DNA from: Acanthamoeba sp. SK_2022b
Lineage: Eukaryota > Discosea > Longamoebia > Acanthamoebidae
Length of the DNA: 64,000 bases
Assembly (NCBI GenBank): GCA_027943245.1
Contig: JANDJZ010000011.1
Location: 186,001 to 250,000, forward strand
Direction of reading: 5' to 3'
The notes beneath the pieces were generated by a model that saw only the letters and a program-made list of their open reading frames with translations, searched no databases and was not told where the DNA came from. Shown here piece after piece: positions 15,616 to 27,000 of the stretch (its first letter is position 1; each line of letters begins with the position of its first letter). Position numbers and translations under genes: made by a program.

Positions 15616-17535
15616 TCACGGCTTGGGGTGGTGGGGCTGGGCGGGTGGGGGAGGCGGGGGCATGGAGCCCGCGGGCGGGGCGGGAGCCTTGCCGCGGGGC
15701 GACTTGGGCTGGTGGTACCAGTTCCACAGGTTGAAGCCCGAGGCCGACGAGGCCAGGCTGGCGTTCTCGTGTTCGCGCTCGCGCTGGAGCTCGAGCCGTC
15801 GAACGTCGCGCGACTTGCGGCGCTCCTCCTCCTCCTGCCTCTTCTGCGCCACCTCGTCGGCGGAGAGGTTGTGAATGTTGAGTATGATCTCGGTGAGCTT
15901 CTTCTCCAGGCCCTCTACGTTGGCCGCCAGCTCCTTGTTGCGCTCCTGCTCGTCGATCAGCTTGCGTTCGAGGCCGGCGACGCGCTCGGTGGCGTCCTTG
16001 AGCTGCTGCACCAGCTGCTCATTCACCTCGCGCTCCCGGTCCTTCTCCTTCTGCAGGCTCTCGCCGACGCGCTGCATGGTGTCCTTCTCCTCGGCGAGGT
16101 CCTCGATCTCCCGCCGCTGCCTCTCCTTGTCCTGCTCCAGCGCTTCGATGCGCTGCTGCATGGCCGCCTTCTCGCCCTCGGCCTGAGCCTGCGCCTCGGC
16201 TTTCTCCCGCTCGAGCTGCGCTCGTTGGCGCTCGATCTCGGCCTTGTCGCCCTCGAGCCGGGCCACGTCGGCCTCCAGTCCGCGCTTCTCCGTCTCGAGG
16301 GCCGCCTTCTGAGCGAGGGCAGTGCCGAGCTGAGCCTGCACGTCCCGCTTCGCCACGTCCTCGGCCTCTTTGAGCTGCTCCTCGGCGTGCGCGCGGCGCT
16401 CCCACTCGTCGCGCTGAGCCTCTACCACGCGCTTGGCCTCCTCCTCCGCGCGCAGCCTCTCGCTCCACTCCTTCTCGCTTCGCTTTCGCTCTTCTTCGCT
16501 CTTTTCGTGCTTGGCCTCCCAGTTATTCCGCTCCTGCTGCACGGCGGCCTTTTCCTCCTGCTCCTTCTCGCAGGCCTTGCGCCAGCTCCCCAGCTGCTCG
16601 CGCGCGTCCCTGATCGCCTCCTCCGACTCCTTGTCCTTCCGCTCCCACTCGCGCTCGTCCCGCTCCTTCTCCTCCTTGAGGACCTCGTAGGCCGACGCCC
16701 AATGGGCCTTCTCCTTCTCCTCGGCGTCCTTGGCGCGCGTCACTTCCTCGTGTCGCCGCATCCACTCCTCCTTCTCGCTCTTCTCGCGTGCACGCGCCTC
16801 CTCGCTCTCGCCGTGCTTGCGCATCCACTCGTCGCGATCGGCCTCGGTGGCCTCCCGCGTGCGCTGCTCGCTGCCGTGCTTGGCCTCCCATTCGGCACGC
16901 TCGCGCTCGGTCTCGGCCCGGGCATCCTGCTCCCGCGCGAGCTGGTCGGTCCACTCGGCGCGTTCGGCGGTCCGCTCCTCGGTCTCGCGCTGCCACCTGG
17001 CCTGCCACTCGTCCTTGGCGCGCGCCTCCTCCGCACGACCCTTGCGTTCATGTTCGCGCTCGGCCTCCACGTCGGCCTTGGCGGCCTGCAGCTCCTGCCA
17101 TCGCCTATCGGCTTCGCTCTTCTCTTCGCTTCGTTCTTCTTCGCTCTTTTCGTACTTGGCCCGCCATTCGTTCTTCTCGTGGGTCTCCTTCTCCTTGGCC
17201 TCGCGCTCCTCAGCGTGCTTGGTCTCCCACGCGGCCTTCTCCTGCTCGGTGCGCGTCATCGCCTCCTGCAGCTGCATGAACTTGTCGATCCATTCCTGTC
17301 TCTCCTTTTCCACCAGCTTCTTAGCCTCGCCGAGCGCGTGGTAGCTGCGCTTGAGCTCCTCCAAGTCCTTCTCCAGCTTCCACAACCGCTGGAACCGTTG
17401 CGAGATCTCATCCAGCAGCTTGGAGTCCAACGTAGCGTCCCCTACCCCTTCCTCCTCACCGCCCTCCTTCGCGCCTTTTTCGTCTTCGCCCAGGGGTGAG
17501 ATGGCCTCCTGGTTCATCTGAAATTCGCTCTCCAT
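15616..17535 (-). CDS. Long coiled-coil protein with periodic tryptophans
   Basis: An intronless frame of 639 codons starts at the ATG at 17535. Residues 1-40 are acidic and probably disordered. From about residue 40 to 560 the protein is one charged helix rich in Glu, Lys, Arg and Gln. Within it, tryptophans recur in the pattern (D/E/A)EW-x2-KH at residues 82, 103, 124, 146, 177, 195, 216, 237, 258, 279, 297, 318, 339, 357 and 378. Most gaps are exactly 21 residues (three heptads); others are 18 (7 + 11). From about 380 to 560 the helix continues without Trp and looks like tropomyosin or myosin tail. The end (GFNLWNWYHQPKSPRGKAP, then poly-Pro) is different and could be a binding tail. No enzyme domain is present. 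I do not recognise an orthologue; a structural or scaffold role is inferred. The high-GC antisense frame of 623 codons is a shadow. Confidence 0.8.
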   Translation of the reverse strand: MESEFQMNQEAISPLGEDEKGAKEGGEEEGVGDATLDSKLLDEISQRFQRLWKLEKDLEELKRSYHALGEAKKLVEKERQEWIDKFMQLQEAMTRTEQEKAAWETKHAEEREAKEKETHEKNEWRAKYEKSEEERSEEKSEADRRWQELQAAKADVEAEREHERKGRAEEARAKDEWQARWQRETEERTAERAEWTDQLAREQDARAETERERAEWEAKHGSEQRTREATEADRDEWMRKHGESEEARAREKSEKEEWMRRHEEVTRAKDAEEKEKAHWASAYEVLKEEKERDEREWERKDKESEEAIRDAREQLGSWRKACEKEQEEKAAVQQERNNWEAKHEKSEEERKRSEKEWSERLRAEEEAKRVVEAQRDEWERRAHAEEQLKEAEDVAKRDVQAQLGTALAQKAALETEKRGLEADVARLEGDKAEIERQRAQLEREKAEAQAQAEGEKAAMQQRIEALEQDKERQRREIEDLAEEKDTMQRVGESLQKEKDREREVNEQLVQQLKDATERVAGLERKLIDEQERNKELAANVEGLEKKLTEIILNIHNLSADEVAQKRQEEEERRKSRDVRRLELQREREHENASLASSASGFNLWNWYHQPKSPRGKAPAPPAGSMPPPPPPAQPHHPKP

Positions 17536-18054
17536 TCCAAGGATCCTTGTGGTGTCGCAGTAGTACGTGAACTGGCTACAAGAACATAAATCAACACTTC
17601 CCGAAGTAGCTACCGCTCGATTTAGTGTGCGTTAGGTTGCTCTTCTCTAAGCCACAAAGAGAAACACGCCTCGGAATTCGAAACTCCGCGAGGGAAGCTT
17701 CCTCTGGCGCTTCTGCTTGTGTTGGCTTTGCCGATACTTGGTCAAGTAACTCATCATCACATCACGCATGTGATTGCTTTTACACATGTTCAGATCCCAT
17801 GTAAAAGAATGGGGTTATGTACACCTCACTGCCCTTCTGCGCTGGCCAGCACAAACGATGCCGCAGCCACAAAGGAAAAGCTAGGGAAAAGAGGATTTTT
17901 TAAGCAGTGCCACGTGTTTGCGCAAGAGTGAGCGCTCTTCAGAAGGCCAGAGCCTTGGCGTGACGCTACACTGTTAAGTGTAAGCGCCACCGGGGGAACG
18001 CCACCGTGCCATCTATTTTCTCCGTCTTATCTTTTCTCCTCCAATTTGCCAGCC
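17536..18054. promoter_or_regulatory. Divergent intergenic region with several inverted repeats
   Basis: These 519 bases separate the start of the coiled-coil gene from the start of the VPS13B-like gene. Three hairpin-capable inverted repeats lie in it: ATCAC-GCAT-GTGAT near 17761-17774, CTTTTACA with TGTAAAAG about 15 bases apart near 17778-17806, and an imperfect stem at 17957-17989 (GGCG, GCT, CACT around a GTTA loop). The last is less than 100 bases upstream of the ATG and probably falls in the 5' UTR or promoter. A pyrimidine-rich stretch precedes the ATG. I see no tRNA or known RNA family. Confidence 0.45.
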
Positions 18055-21000
18055 ATGATTAACTTCGCTGCCAAGAAATCGAGGGAGATGCTGGCCAGCT
18101 ACCTGTCCCCAATTGTGGAAGGCTACGCCAACAAGTATTTATACAATGTTCCTGATCTGCAACTCTCCCTCTGGGGCGGCGACATAGTGCTTCAAAACAT
18201 CGCTATTCGCGTGCAAGGTAACTATGTATGAGTGTGCCACTGGACACTTCCACCTTTGCCTCACTCCTTTGCCCTGCTTTTCCAGCTCTCGAGGAAGAGT
18301 TGAAGCGTATGTCGCTCCCCGTTACGCTTCAGAGTGGGTTCATCCGCGAGCTGCGCGTGCACATTCCCTGGACTGCGCTCACCTCAGAGTCGGTCGAGGT
18401 GTGAATTCATTGAGCGTCTCCTCTTGTTCTCTCTGTCTCTGTTCCTTCATCTCACACGCATGACGTGCTCATTCGTACGACAGGTGTGGATCAATTCAAT
18501 GGAGATCGTCGCTTCGGGCGTTGAGCGAGAGCCTGGAAGCGAGGGGGCTGTACGGTTAGCCGCAGCGCCCAAGAAGAAGGATGGTTGGCACCCCCTCTAT
18601 ATAGCCGCTTGATGCTGCGGTACCTCTAACAGATTCCGTCGCTCACCGTGTTGCCCACTGTCACGTGCCCTATGCAGACGAGGAAGAGGGAGAGGAAGGT
18701 TGGATCAAATCACTCATACGAAAAATCAAGCACAACGTCATCGTACATGTCAAGGACCTCAACGTTACCTACATCGATAGCGATGCGTCGGTGATCGCGT
18801 CCGCGTCATGCAAAGAGATCAACTGTTACCCCACAGATGGCAACTGGCTGAAGTCATTTTTGGTATGTGACCTATCCAAGCTTGCACTTGAGCGACATAG
18901 ACGTTGTGGGTCTGACCTCGTCGTTGTTAATCTTCCATAAACAAACAGGACGTCACTCCACAGACAGACATACGCAGAGGCTGCAAGGTGGAGGGCTTCA
19001 CGTTGAGCATGGATGCTTACACGAAACCTGGAAAGATCGGAACTCTTTACAGTACTCGCTCTCTCTCTCTCTCTCTCTTTCACCGCCATCCATCCTGCTG
19101 GCATGCCTGCTGATGCGGTTCACGTCCACCACATGCAGAACCTGTTCTGGAAGACATAGACTTGGATGTTCGGATGTTCCTTTCGCAGCTGGAGCAAAAG
19201 TGGGCGGAGGGCCCATCCGCCAGTCCGCCAGAGGCTCAGAGTGAGGGAGCTGACGACGAGCCGGAAGGGAGAAGGCTGCGGCAGCAGCGCATTGACGTCC
19301 ACGTCGATAATCTGCCGTTCTTTCTCCATCTGGACCAATACCGTCAGCTTCTGGGCATAGTTTACAACTACAAACATCGTGCTTCGGCGGCCAAGCGGTC
19401 ATCATCGGAACAACCACAGGCCAAGGAGGCCGCTCCGGCGACACCTGTCAAGACCACATCGGCGTCTGTCGAACATCAAGCCGGTACGCAGGCAGAGAAC
19501 AAGGGCTGGTTCTCGTGGGCATGGGACATCATGGTCGAAGAAGAGTACCGCCTGCTTCTCCTTTGCTCTTGGTCTTCTATCCACGTGACTATCTCTAATA
19601 TGAACGCAGCCCGGCTGAGGAAAGCCAGAGGGAGCGACAGCGAGCAAACTCTCCACCGACAGAGATCCAGATCTCCCTGTTCGCAACCAAGGCCAGCTTT
19701 TCGCTGAGCAAGATCCCTCCTTTGCCCCCCACATCGCCGCCGCTCTCGCCTGCCGCGACACTTTCGAGCGCGGTGGCCAACGAGGCCGAGGAAGAATTGG
19801 CCTCCGACCAAGGTGATAAACCTGCTCTCCCCGTGGACGAACCTGCAATTGAGACGCGGAGGAACTCGACCGCCGCTTCGGAGAAAAGGAAGGTTTTCTC
19901 CTTTGACGAGTTTGGCTGCTTCGATGTCGAGGGATTCGGTGTCGGTCTCTCATTTTTCAAGAACTTCGAGCAAAGCAAGCCACCGCTGTTCAATGTTGGC
20001 GTGCACAGCCTGAACTACCGCACCAAACATCGTTCACTTGTGAGCTGCAGGTATCCTCTCCTCTGGATTTGTGGGTTGGTGAACACGTGACTGATTCTCC
20101 CCGCCCGATGTGAACACGGTACACAGGTCAGAGCAAGATGGACTTTTCTCCCACATGCCTCACTCTCTGTTCTGGGATACAGAGAAGCAACAAGGTTGTT
20201 CCATAAGAACCAATAAGATGAGCATCAACCGCTATGCATCTCATCCGCTTTCTTGCTGCAGACTTTGAAGAAGCCGACGTATGGTCCATCCTCAATGCTG
20301 TCGCCTGTTCGTTTGGGCGGAAGCCATTGACCAAGCACTTGAGGCACGGCCTGCTTGTTTCTCACTGCACAACGTGTCGAGTGGGTGGGCCTGTCCAATC
20401 TAATTGTGAGTGTCCACAGTGAACTGGTGGTGGGCATTCCCCACTTTCAGCCGCCTCTGTTCGCACACCTGAACCTGGCCTTTTCCCCGCTTTCCCTGAC
20501 CTACGACGAAGATGCCCTTAAGAGCTTGATCAACTTTTTCGTCCCTCGCCGCAGGGAGCGCGTTGCATCTACCGATTCAGTTGCGATACTCCGCCTCGTT
20601 CCCCGCTCTCTGGGCCAATGTTTGATTCTTTCCCTTCTTTTTCTTTTTTTCTCCAGGAGGAAGAGGAGGAGGAGATCCTACCGAGTGGCGTGGCAGAGTT
20701 CTTGAGTCGTCTCTGGACCACTTCCCCACCGATGGTTCTTGACATTACACTCTCCAAGTCTTCCGGGCGCATCATGCCGGGGTGCAGGCAAGGGCTCGTA
20801 GCAGCGGACGACGATGGCTCTTTTCCTTCTATGGTTGTGACGTGCGACGCGCTGCGGTTCGGCAACGGCGACTCGTTCCCGTCAGTGCAGCATTTTGCCG
20901 TGCCGCCGACCTTCAATACCGAGGAGATATACAACAGCTTCCAACTGCAGGCGGAGGGTCTTACCATTTCACTTGATAGTCCCGCAGGTTCCACGGCACG

Positions 21001-24000
21001 GTTTCCCTCTTTAACGGTGCCTTGTCCGTGGGTTTGCTTGTCTGAAAGGTGCGCTCATATGCAGTCGTTGGTGTCGCCGGTCTCTGGCAAGTTCACCTTC
21101 AACAAGTCGTTCTTGGGCGACCTACACTCGCTACTGACGCAGAATAGGAGACCAGCAAAGCAGTTCCTTATCTCGAACTCTACCCCATTCACGGTCAAGC
21201 TAACCAAACCGCAACTCGAGCTGATCGTACGCGCCTCCCCACAGCTTAATCACGTCCTCGGTGAGTTCAGTAACTCACCATTTTGCATGACAGAAGCTGT
21301 TATTGCTCAGCAATGAGCCAAGTGCTACCAAAGAGTACGTCACAACGGCGTTTGACCCTACTGGTGCGTTTGTCAGGCCGGATCAACCAACGCACATGTG
21401 ATCTGATCGTTTTCCACCACGCCTTCAGAGCCGAGCATCGAGCTTTCGTTGGGCCTGATGGACTTCGGCTATTCGCCGTATTCGGGGCTTCCTCCCGCAA
21501 TCCATGCCCGCTTCTCTTTCGCCCATGTAACTGGGTGGGGCTATTCGGTCGTGCCGGGCGTAGCTGCCTCCGATTCGCCAATCCTCCTGCTCACGACGCT
21601 CCCCAATCGGTACCACCTTAACTTGGCTGTTGTTACGATTCAATCGACTCACACCTTGTTATCACGATCTTCTCAGCGACGAAGAGCACACCCGTGCCGC
21701 AGCCTTCGATCTCTCGTTGCACCTGCCGCCGGCCTCCCTAGACGACGAAACGGAGGGCGGTGGTGTAGACGGCCATGTGCGACTTCAGGTCTCGGGCCTG
21801 TCGCTGGTCTACAGCCATATTGTCCACGATTGGATTTCTTGGCTCGCAACCTTTGCGTCAAAGCCGGGCAAAACCGACGGCGATGGCGCTGACTGCACCT
21901 CCACTGCCGATCGCCTCACCTCGCAAAGGCCCTTGGGGATTGAGCCAATCTGTACGGAGGACGGCTTCTTCCTTCGCTATTCAGCGCTTCGACAAGCGAG
22001 ACAGTCGCTGGCTCAAAAGGTTTGTTGCTCAAATGCCTACGTTTTGTCCGCAAATTCTCATGCCAATTACCCAACATCCAGATGAGGCGGTGGCGATCGT
22101 TGAAGCTCAACATCGACGTGCACAACCTTCACCTCGCCGTTTCCAGTATCTGGACCGACGAGAAGCACGACAGGCCTGCCATCCTCGCACTTCACCTGCC
22201 GCAGCTGACTCTCACATCTGCTGCGCCGACGCTTGATGCAGCGACGGGGTGGAGGCTACGCTTAAGAGGAGCGGATGTGCACACGATCGCCGGGCTCGAC
22301 CTCTCTCTCTTTCCCACGTTTGCTCGCCACTCCCCGACACCGTCGCCGGCTCACCACCGCCTACTCTCTGGCTGCTCCATCGACGCCTCCTTGCTGCTTC
22401 ATGCTGCCGATAAATCTTCGGCACGCCCGAGCAAGGCCGAGCTCATATTGGAAATCGACGGCGGCGAGATCAAGATCACGGCTGATAGCCTGGCTCTCTG
22501 CAGATACCTCGTAACGTCGCTCAAGGCCAGCCTGCTATCTCTTCGACGACCAAAGAGCGTGGTCATCGACAGCCCAGGCCCATCGGGAGATGGACTGGTA
22601 CCCCTCTCCAGCAGAGTATTGCAGCGAGAATCGAACATCCGAGTTTTAACTGACATTTTCTGCTGCTTTAGGACTCGGCCGAACACCAACCCAGCAGCGA
22701 GGTGGGAACTACACTTTCGCTTGAGGTCACGCTCAGGTCTCTCTCCGTGGCGCTCGTTACCGGTCCGCCCACGGCGCACTTGATCTACCTCGCAGAAGTT
22801 CACAGGCTGCACTTCAACGCGCTGACGCAATCAGACTGCTTCAAGGTACACTATTTGCTTATGAAAACTGCATGGCGTCTCTGATTGCGGCATGCCCTCT
22901 CCTTCAGGTCGAGGTTTCGTTAGGCGAGCTTCTATGTTCCCGCCACAACCAAGCCCACTTGTCCTCTCACATCGAGCGGTACCTACGGTCGTCGAATAGC
23001 ATGGTTGACCTTAACAATTAACTGGCTCCCTCCTCCGCCTTGTTATCAGGTTGGTGACGCTTCCAGCACATACTCACGAGTCGGAGCGGCAACGAACTCC
23101 GTTCTTCTCGGGCATCTGGGAGGCGCGGTGGTCCTTGGAGAGTTGTCCCCGAGCCTCCTTGTCCGAGCAGCTCGTAGGACAACTCCGCGACTCTTCTGTC
23201 GTCGTTTCAGCGGCGGACCTGGCGGCTGTCCTGTCTGTATTTGATGAGGCTACCGTCGCCTTTCCACTCCCTGCCGCGCTCCGGCCCGCCGCACATGGAG
23301 ACCAGTCTCACGACTCGGTGGACAAGGCATGTCTGCAAGCCTGTCGCGTTGCAGGCCAGGTGGCGATAGAGCTGAGCGTGGGCCGTACCGAGGTGGCGCT
23401 AGTCGGCGATTACACAAACCAAGTCTCTTCCAGTGGCAGCAATGGCCGCCTGCTGTGTAGCTTCGCCTCGCTCGAGATCACCACCGAAGGCCAGCCGCAA
23501 CGTGGCAAGCAAGCTACCGACAGCGAGGAGACGATCGCGCTAAAAGTCACAGACTTGAGCCTGGTGGACGTCTCCACCACGACAGCCGCGAGCTACGGCG
23601 TGCCGTTCGATTTTGCTATTCCCATCCTGGCCAAGAGCGGCATCAAGTTGAATGTCAAGCTGCAGCGCAAGGGCAGGACCTGCCCTCGCCTCGCCGGCGG
23701 AGAGGACAAAACGAGCGGTGTCGTAAGCGCTACCAACTCCGACGTCATTCTTTCCTCCCAGCCACCTTTCAACCTGGTCTTGACTCAGCGCCAACTGCGC
23801 ATCCTGTTCAGTTGCGCCAACGCCCTCCGGTACGCAACATCCTTACTCATGCCTGATGACGCACTCACCCACACCAACTGGCTAGGTCACGACGAAGGCC
23901 AAGTCCATCCGCCGATTCGAGCGCTAAGTCTACGGCTACTGCAGCCAAACCGGCTTCGGCGGCGAGAGACCTTTCCGTGTTCTTCTCTCTTCCAGAGATC

Positions 24001-27000
24001 GGCGTCTGTCTTTCCATGGACGCCGAGAAGGAGGAGACGGGCGAGGAAGAGTTCCTGCGCGTTCTGCTAAGGAAGGTGCGTGGAGTCTTCGAACGCAGAG
24101 GCGGCCTTTCGCCAAGCTCGGCCTATCGCATCTCGCTGGGTCACCTGTCAGTTGACCGCGCTAATGAGGTTCGTGCCTTTCGCTTGCTTAATATCCCGGC
24201 GCGAACACGGATTGACTGGTTGCGTGACGCATCGTCTGGTCGCTTTTTCAGACAAATCGGCAGCTGGACACTCTCACCAGCCGTCTCCCAGTGTTTGGCC
24301 ATCAACCCACAAGCGCCGCGCCAGGGCAAGAGAAGCCCCTGGTCACCATACACGTCACTCGCCACCTCCATCAAGGTGATATCTCTCTCTCTCATCAGTA
24401 AGTTGGACAATGAGCAGGGTCTCATGTAACTTTATCCAAACAGCAAGCACGGACCGCAAGTGGCTGGTGGTGGAGTGTCAGCCATTCTACGCCAACGTGG
24501 ATGCCCCTCTGCTGCGCTTTGTCGCCGGCTTGCGTTTGCTCGCAAAGGCTGCACCAGAGCCGGGCTCGCACATAACCGACACCCCAGCCGTCAAGAAGAT
24601 GGTCCAAGGCGGTAGTGGCAAACAGGGTAGCAGCGCGATGGGTATCAAGCTCTTCCTGACTGGCATCGAGCTTGTCGTCGCCGAGGATCTGCGCTCGCAA
24701 ACCAGTCTTCCCGTGCGGTCTGTCCTGCATCAGCTCTTTGTCTCCACGCACATGGACGCTGAACTCGAGATTCTCGCGAAACCGCCGGGTACCATGACAT
24801 CTCAGCTCGACACTTGCGCATGCTCATATTTTTGTTGCTTGTCATACAGCCAACGCGGTCATCCAGCCCTCGCAGATGTATGACGTGACGGTAGTGGGGC
24901 TCGAGGTGCAGGTGCCTCGCACCAATTCCTACATTCTCCATCCTTGCGACCTGCGTGTCTCCATCACGCACCGGTTGCCCATAGAGGTTTCACCCCCCTC
25001 CCCACAATCGGACCGCTCGTGCAAGCGAGATGGAACTTCACATTTACAAACCTCCCAGGGAAAGAAGATTTCGTTCGACGTTGAGGTGACCGCGCAGGAG
25101 CTGATCACCCGGTTCGGCAACAGCCACATGATGGCCCTCTCGCAACTTTGTGCTCTTGCGACTGCGCTCGGTGGCGATGCCAAGAGAGCGCCCGCTGCCC
25201 CGGTATCCCTTCCTCGTTGCATTGGTGTCTCGCGAACGCCTGGGCTAAGCGTCTGTGCGCTTGAATCTAGGTATCGGCGGTAGCACCCGATGTAAGCGAC
25301 CACAGCAACGGCAGCAAAGCGGTTCACCCCTCCACAATCCCACATCAGTGGCTGCTCATCCACGGCTTCAAGATGGCATCGGAGCGAAACCGCCGACCCA
25401 CTGCCTACGAGGTTACTTTTTCCGACGACCACTCACCGAAGGTACCGTCGCTTGCTTCTCCGTGCGTGTGCATTGATGAACCTTCGAGTTTCGTTCAAAA
25501 CCACCCAGAGCTGGATGGCATGGCGTTACGGTGAGGCACGTGTGATAAAGCATGTGGTGACGTCGCCATTGCCGCTGGCCCAGTCCCACGCGGCAACGGA
25601 CCCGCTCGACAAAAGGCCACTCCAGTGTTCCCTTTACTACTGGGACGACGTTCGGGGCGAGTACATCGAGCTCGCCACGTTTCCGCTGCTTCAGCGGTAC
25701 GCTGTCAGATGTCGCAACTCGGCCCGCAGTTCATCTGCTCACACGTCATCTCTCGGTCGTGAACAGTAAGGACGACTGCAACAAGTTCGTCGAGTTCATC
25801 AAGCTGGAGAAGGCTCAGCCGGCGAGAGAGTGGCAGGTCTGTGTCGCCAACGCCAACCAGCTCGCCGGGTACGATTGTGCAACTTGTATCGTTGCGTAGC
25901 CGCTAGGATCTCATTGCTTTTGGGTTCCCACACACCGCCAGCTTCTCGCCTACGATGCTCGGCCTCAGCGTAGGAGTGGAAGACATGTGTGACGATGCAT
26001 TCGAACCCAAGGTCAGCCTAGCCGTCTCTCGAGCAAGGGGCAGCGACTGATTGCTTCATGTTACACCAGGTCTCGCTCTCGGTGTCTGTGGCCAAAGCCC
26101 AGTGTTCGCTGTTCAATCAGTTCTCTCTGGCTGACCGCCAGGAGGACTTTAGCGCTGTTCACGTGGAAGACGTTGTAATGCGGTTGGCCAACTGGGATGG
26201 CGGGCAGCTGGTACTCTACCTCTCATTAGCCCTGCAACTCCCCTCCCGTGGTCTCACTGTAGCGCTCCATCGCAGCGGGCCAATGCGCGATGCAAGGGTT
26301 GGGTGGACGCGGTCAACTTCCGGGACCTGACCCAGCGGCACCTCATCGAGCCCTTTCGGGTCGACGTGAACTTGTGCAAACCTGGTTCCCAGTCTAAGCT
26401 GGCTCGTTCAGACGAGGACAATGCATTTCGCGCAAGCGTCCACACGAGCCCGGTCGAAGTCAACATCACTCAGTACGCCCATCGTCTCCGTGCGCGAATG
26501 GGCGTGGCAGGTACGCCTATTAACCTTTCTCGCTTGGCCATGCCCTCTACAGGAGCGTGGTGGATACAGCTGTCAGAACAGCCCTCAGCTGGCACACTTC
26601 ACCAGCGCAATTTCTGTGCGTATTTCCTTATCTTAGCCTTAACTTGCTTTCCTCGTTTTTAGGGGGCGGTGGCCACCTAACCTGCAGTGTGTACTAGATC
26701 CTCTCCAACTGGCTACCGTCCGCAGGGGACCGGCCTGTATTCATCGTATGTGCTTGTTAACGACACGCAGTGCGACCTCTGCTACGGCCAATACCACACT
26801 GAAGAAGAGCTTGTGCTTCCTGCGCTCTCGCGTGCATCCTACTCTTGGCGCACTCACCGCCTGAAGCCCGTGCAGCAGGTACGCCATCAATGATCAATCC
26901 GTCGGTTTGATGACCATCTCACGCTCTCCCACAGCGGCTCAAGTTTTGGAGCGCTGGAGAGAAGAAGCGATCAGCGCAGGTGAACATCGATCTCGTGGCG

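Noticed and set aside
15628..17499. A 623-codon Leu-rich plus-strand frame
   Set aside because: It is the antisense of the coiled-coil gene; GC-rich Glu/Lys/Arg codons read backwards give Leu, Ala, Pro and Arg runs.
25203..25270. Possible U12-type intron with donor GTATCCCTT in the VPS13B-like gene
   Set aside because: There is no CCTTAAC-like branch site in the required 10-20 bases before the acceptor.
26621..26690. CCTTAAC branch-site-like word in the VPS13B-like gene
   Set aside because: The donor is an ordinary GTGCGT, and frame continuity favours an acceptor (26686) too far away for U12 splicing.
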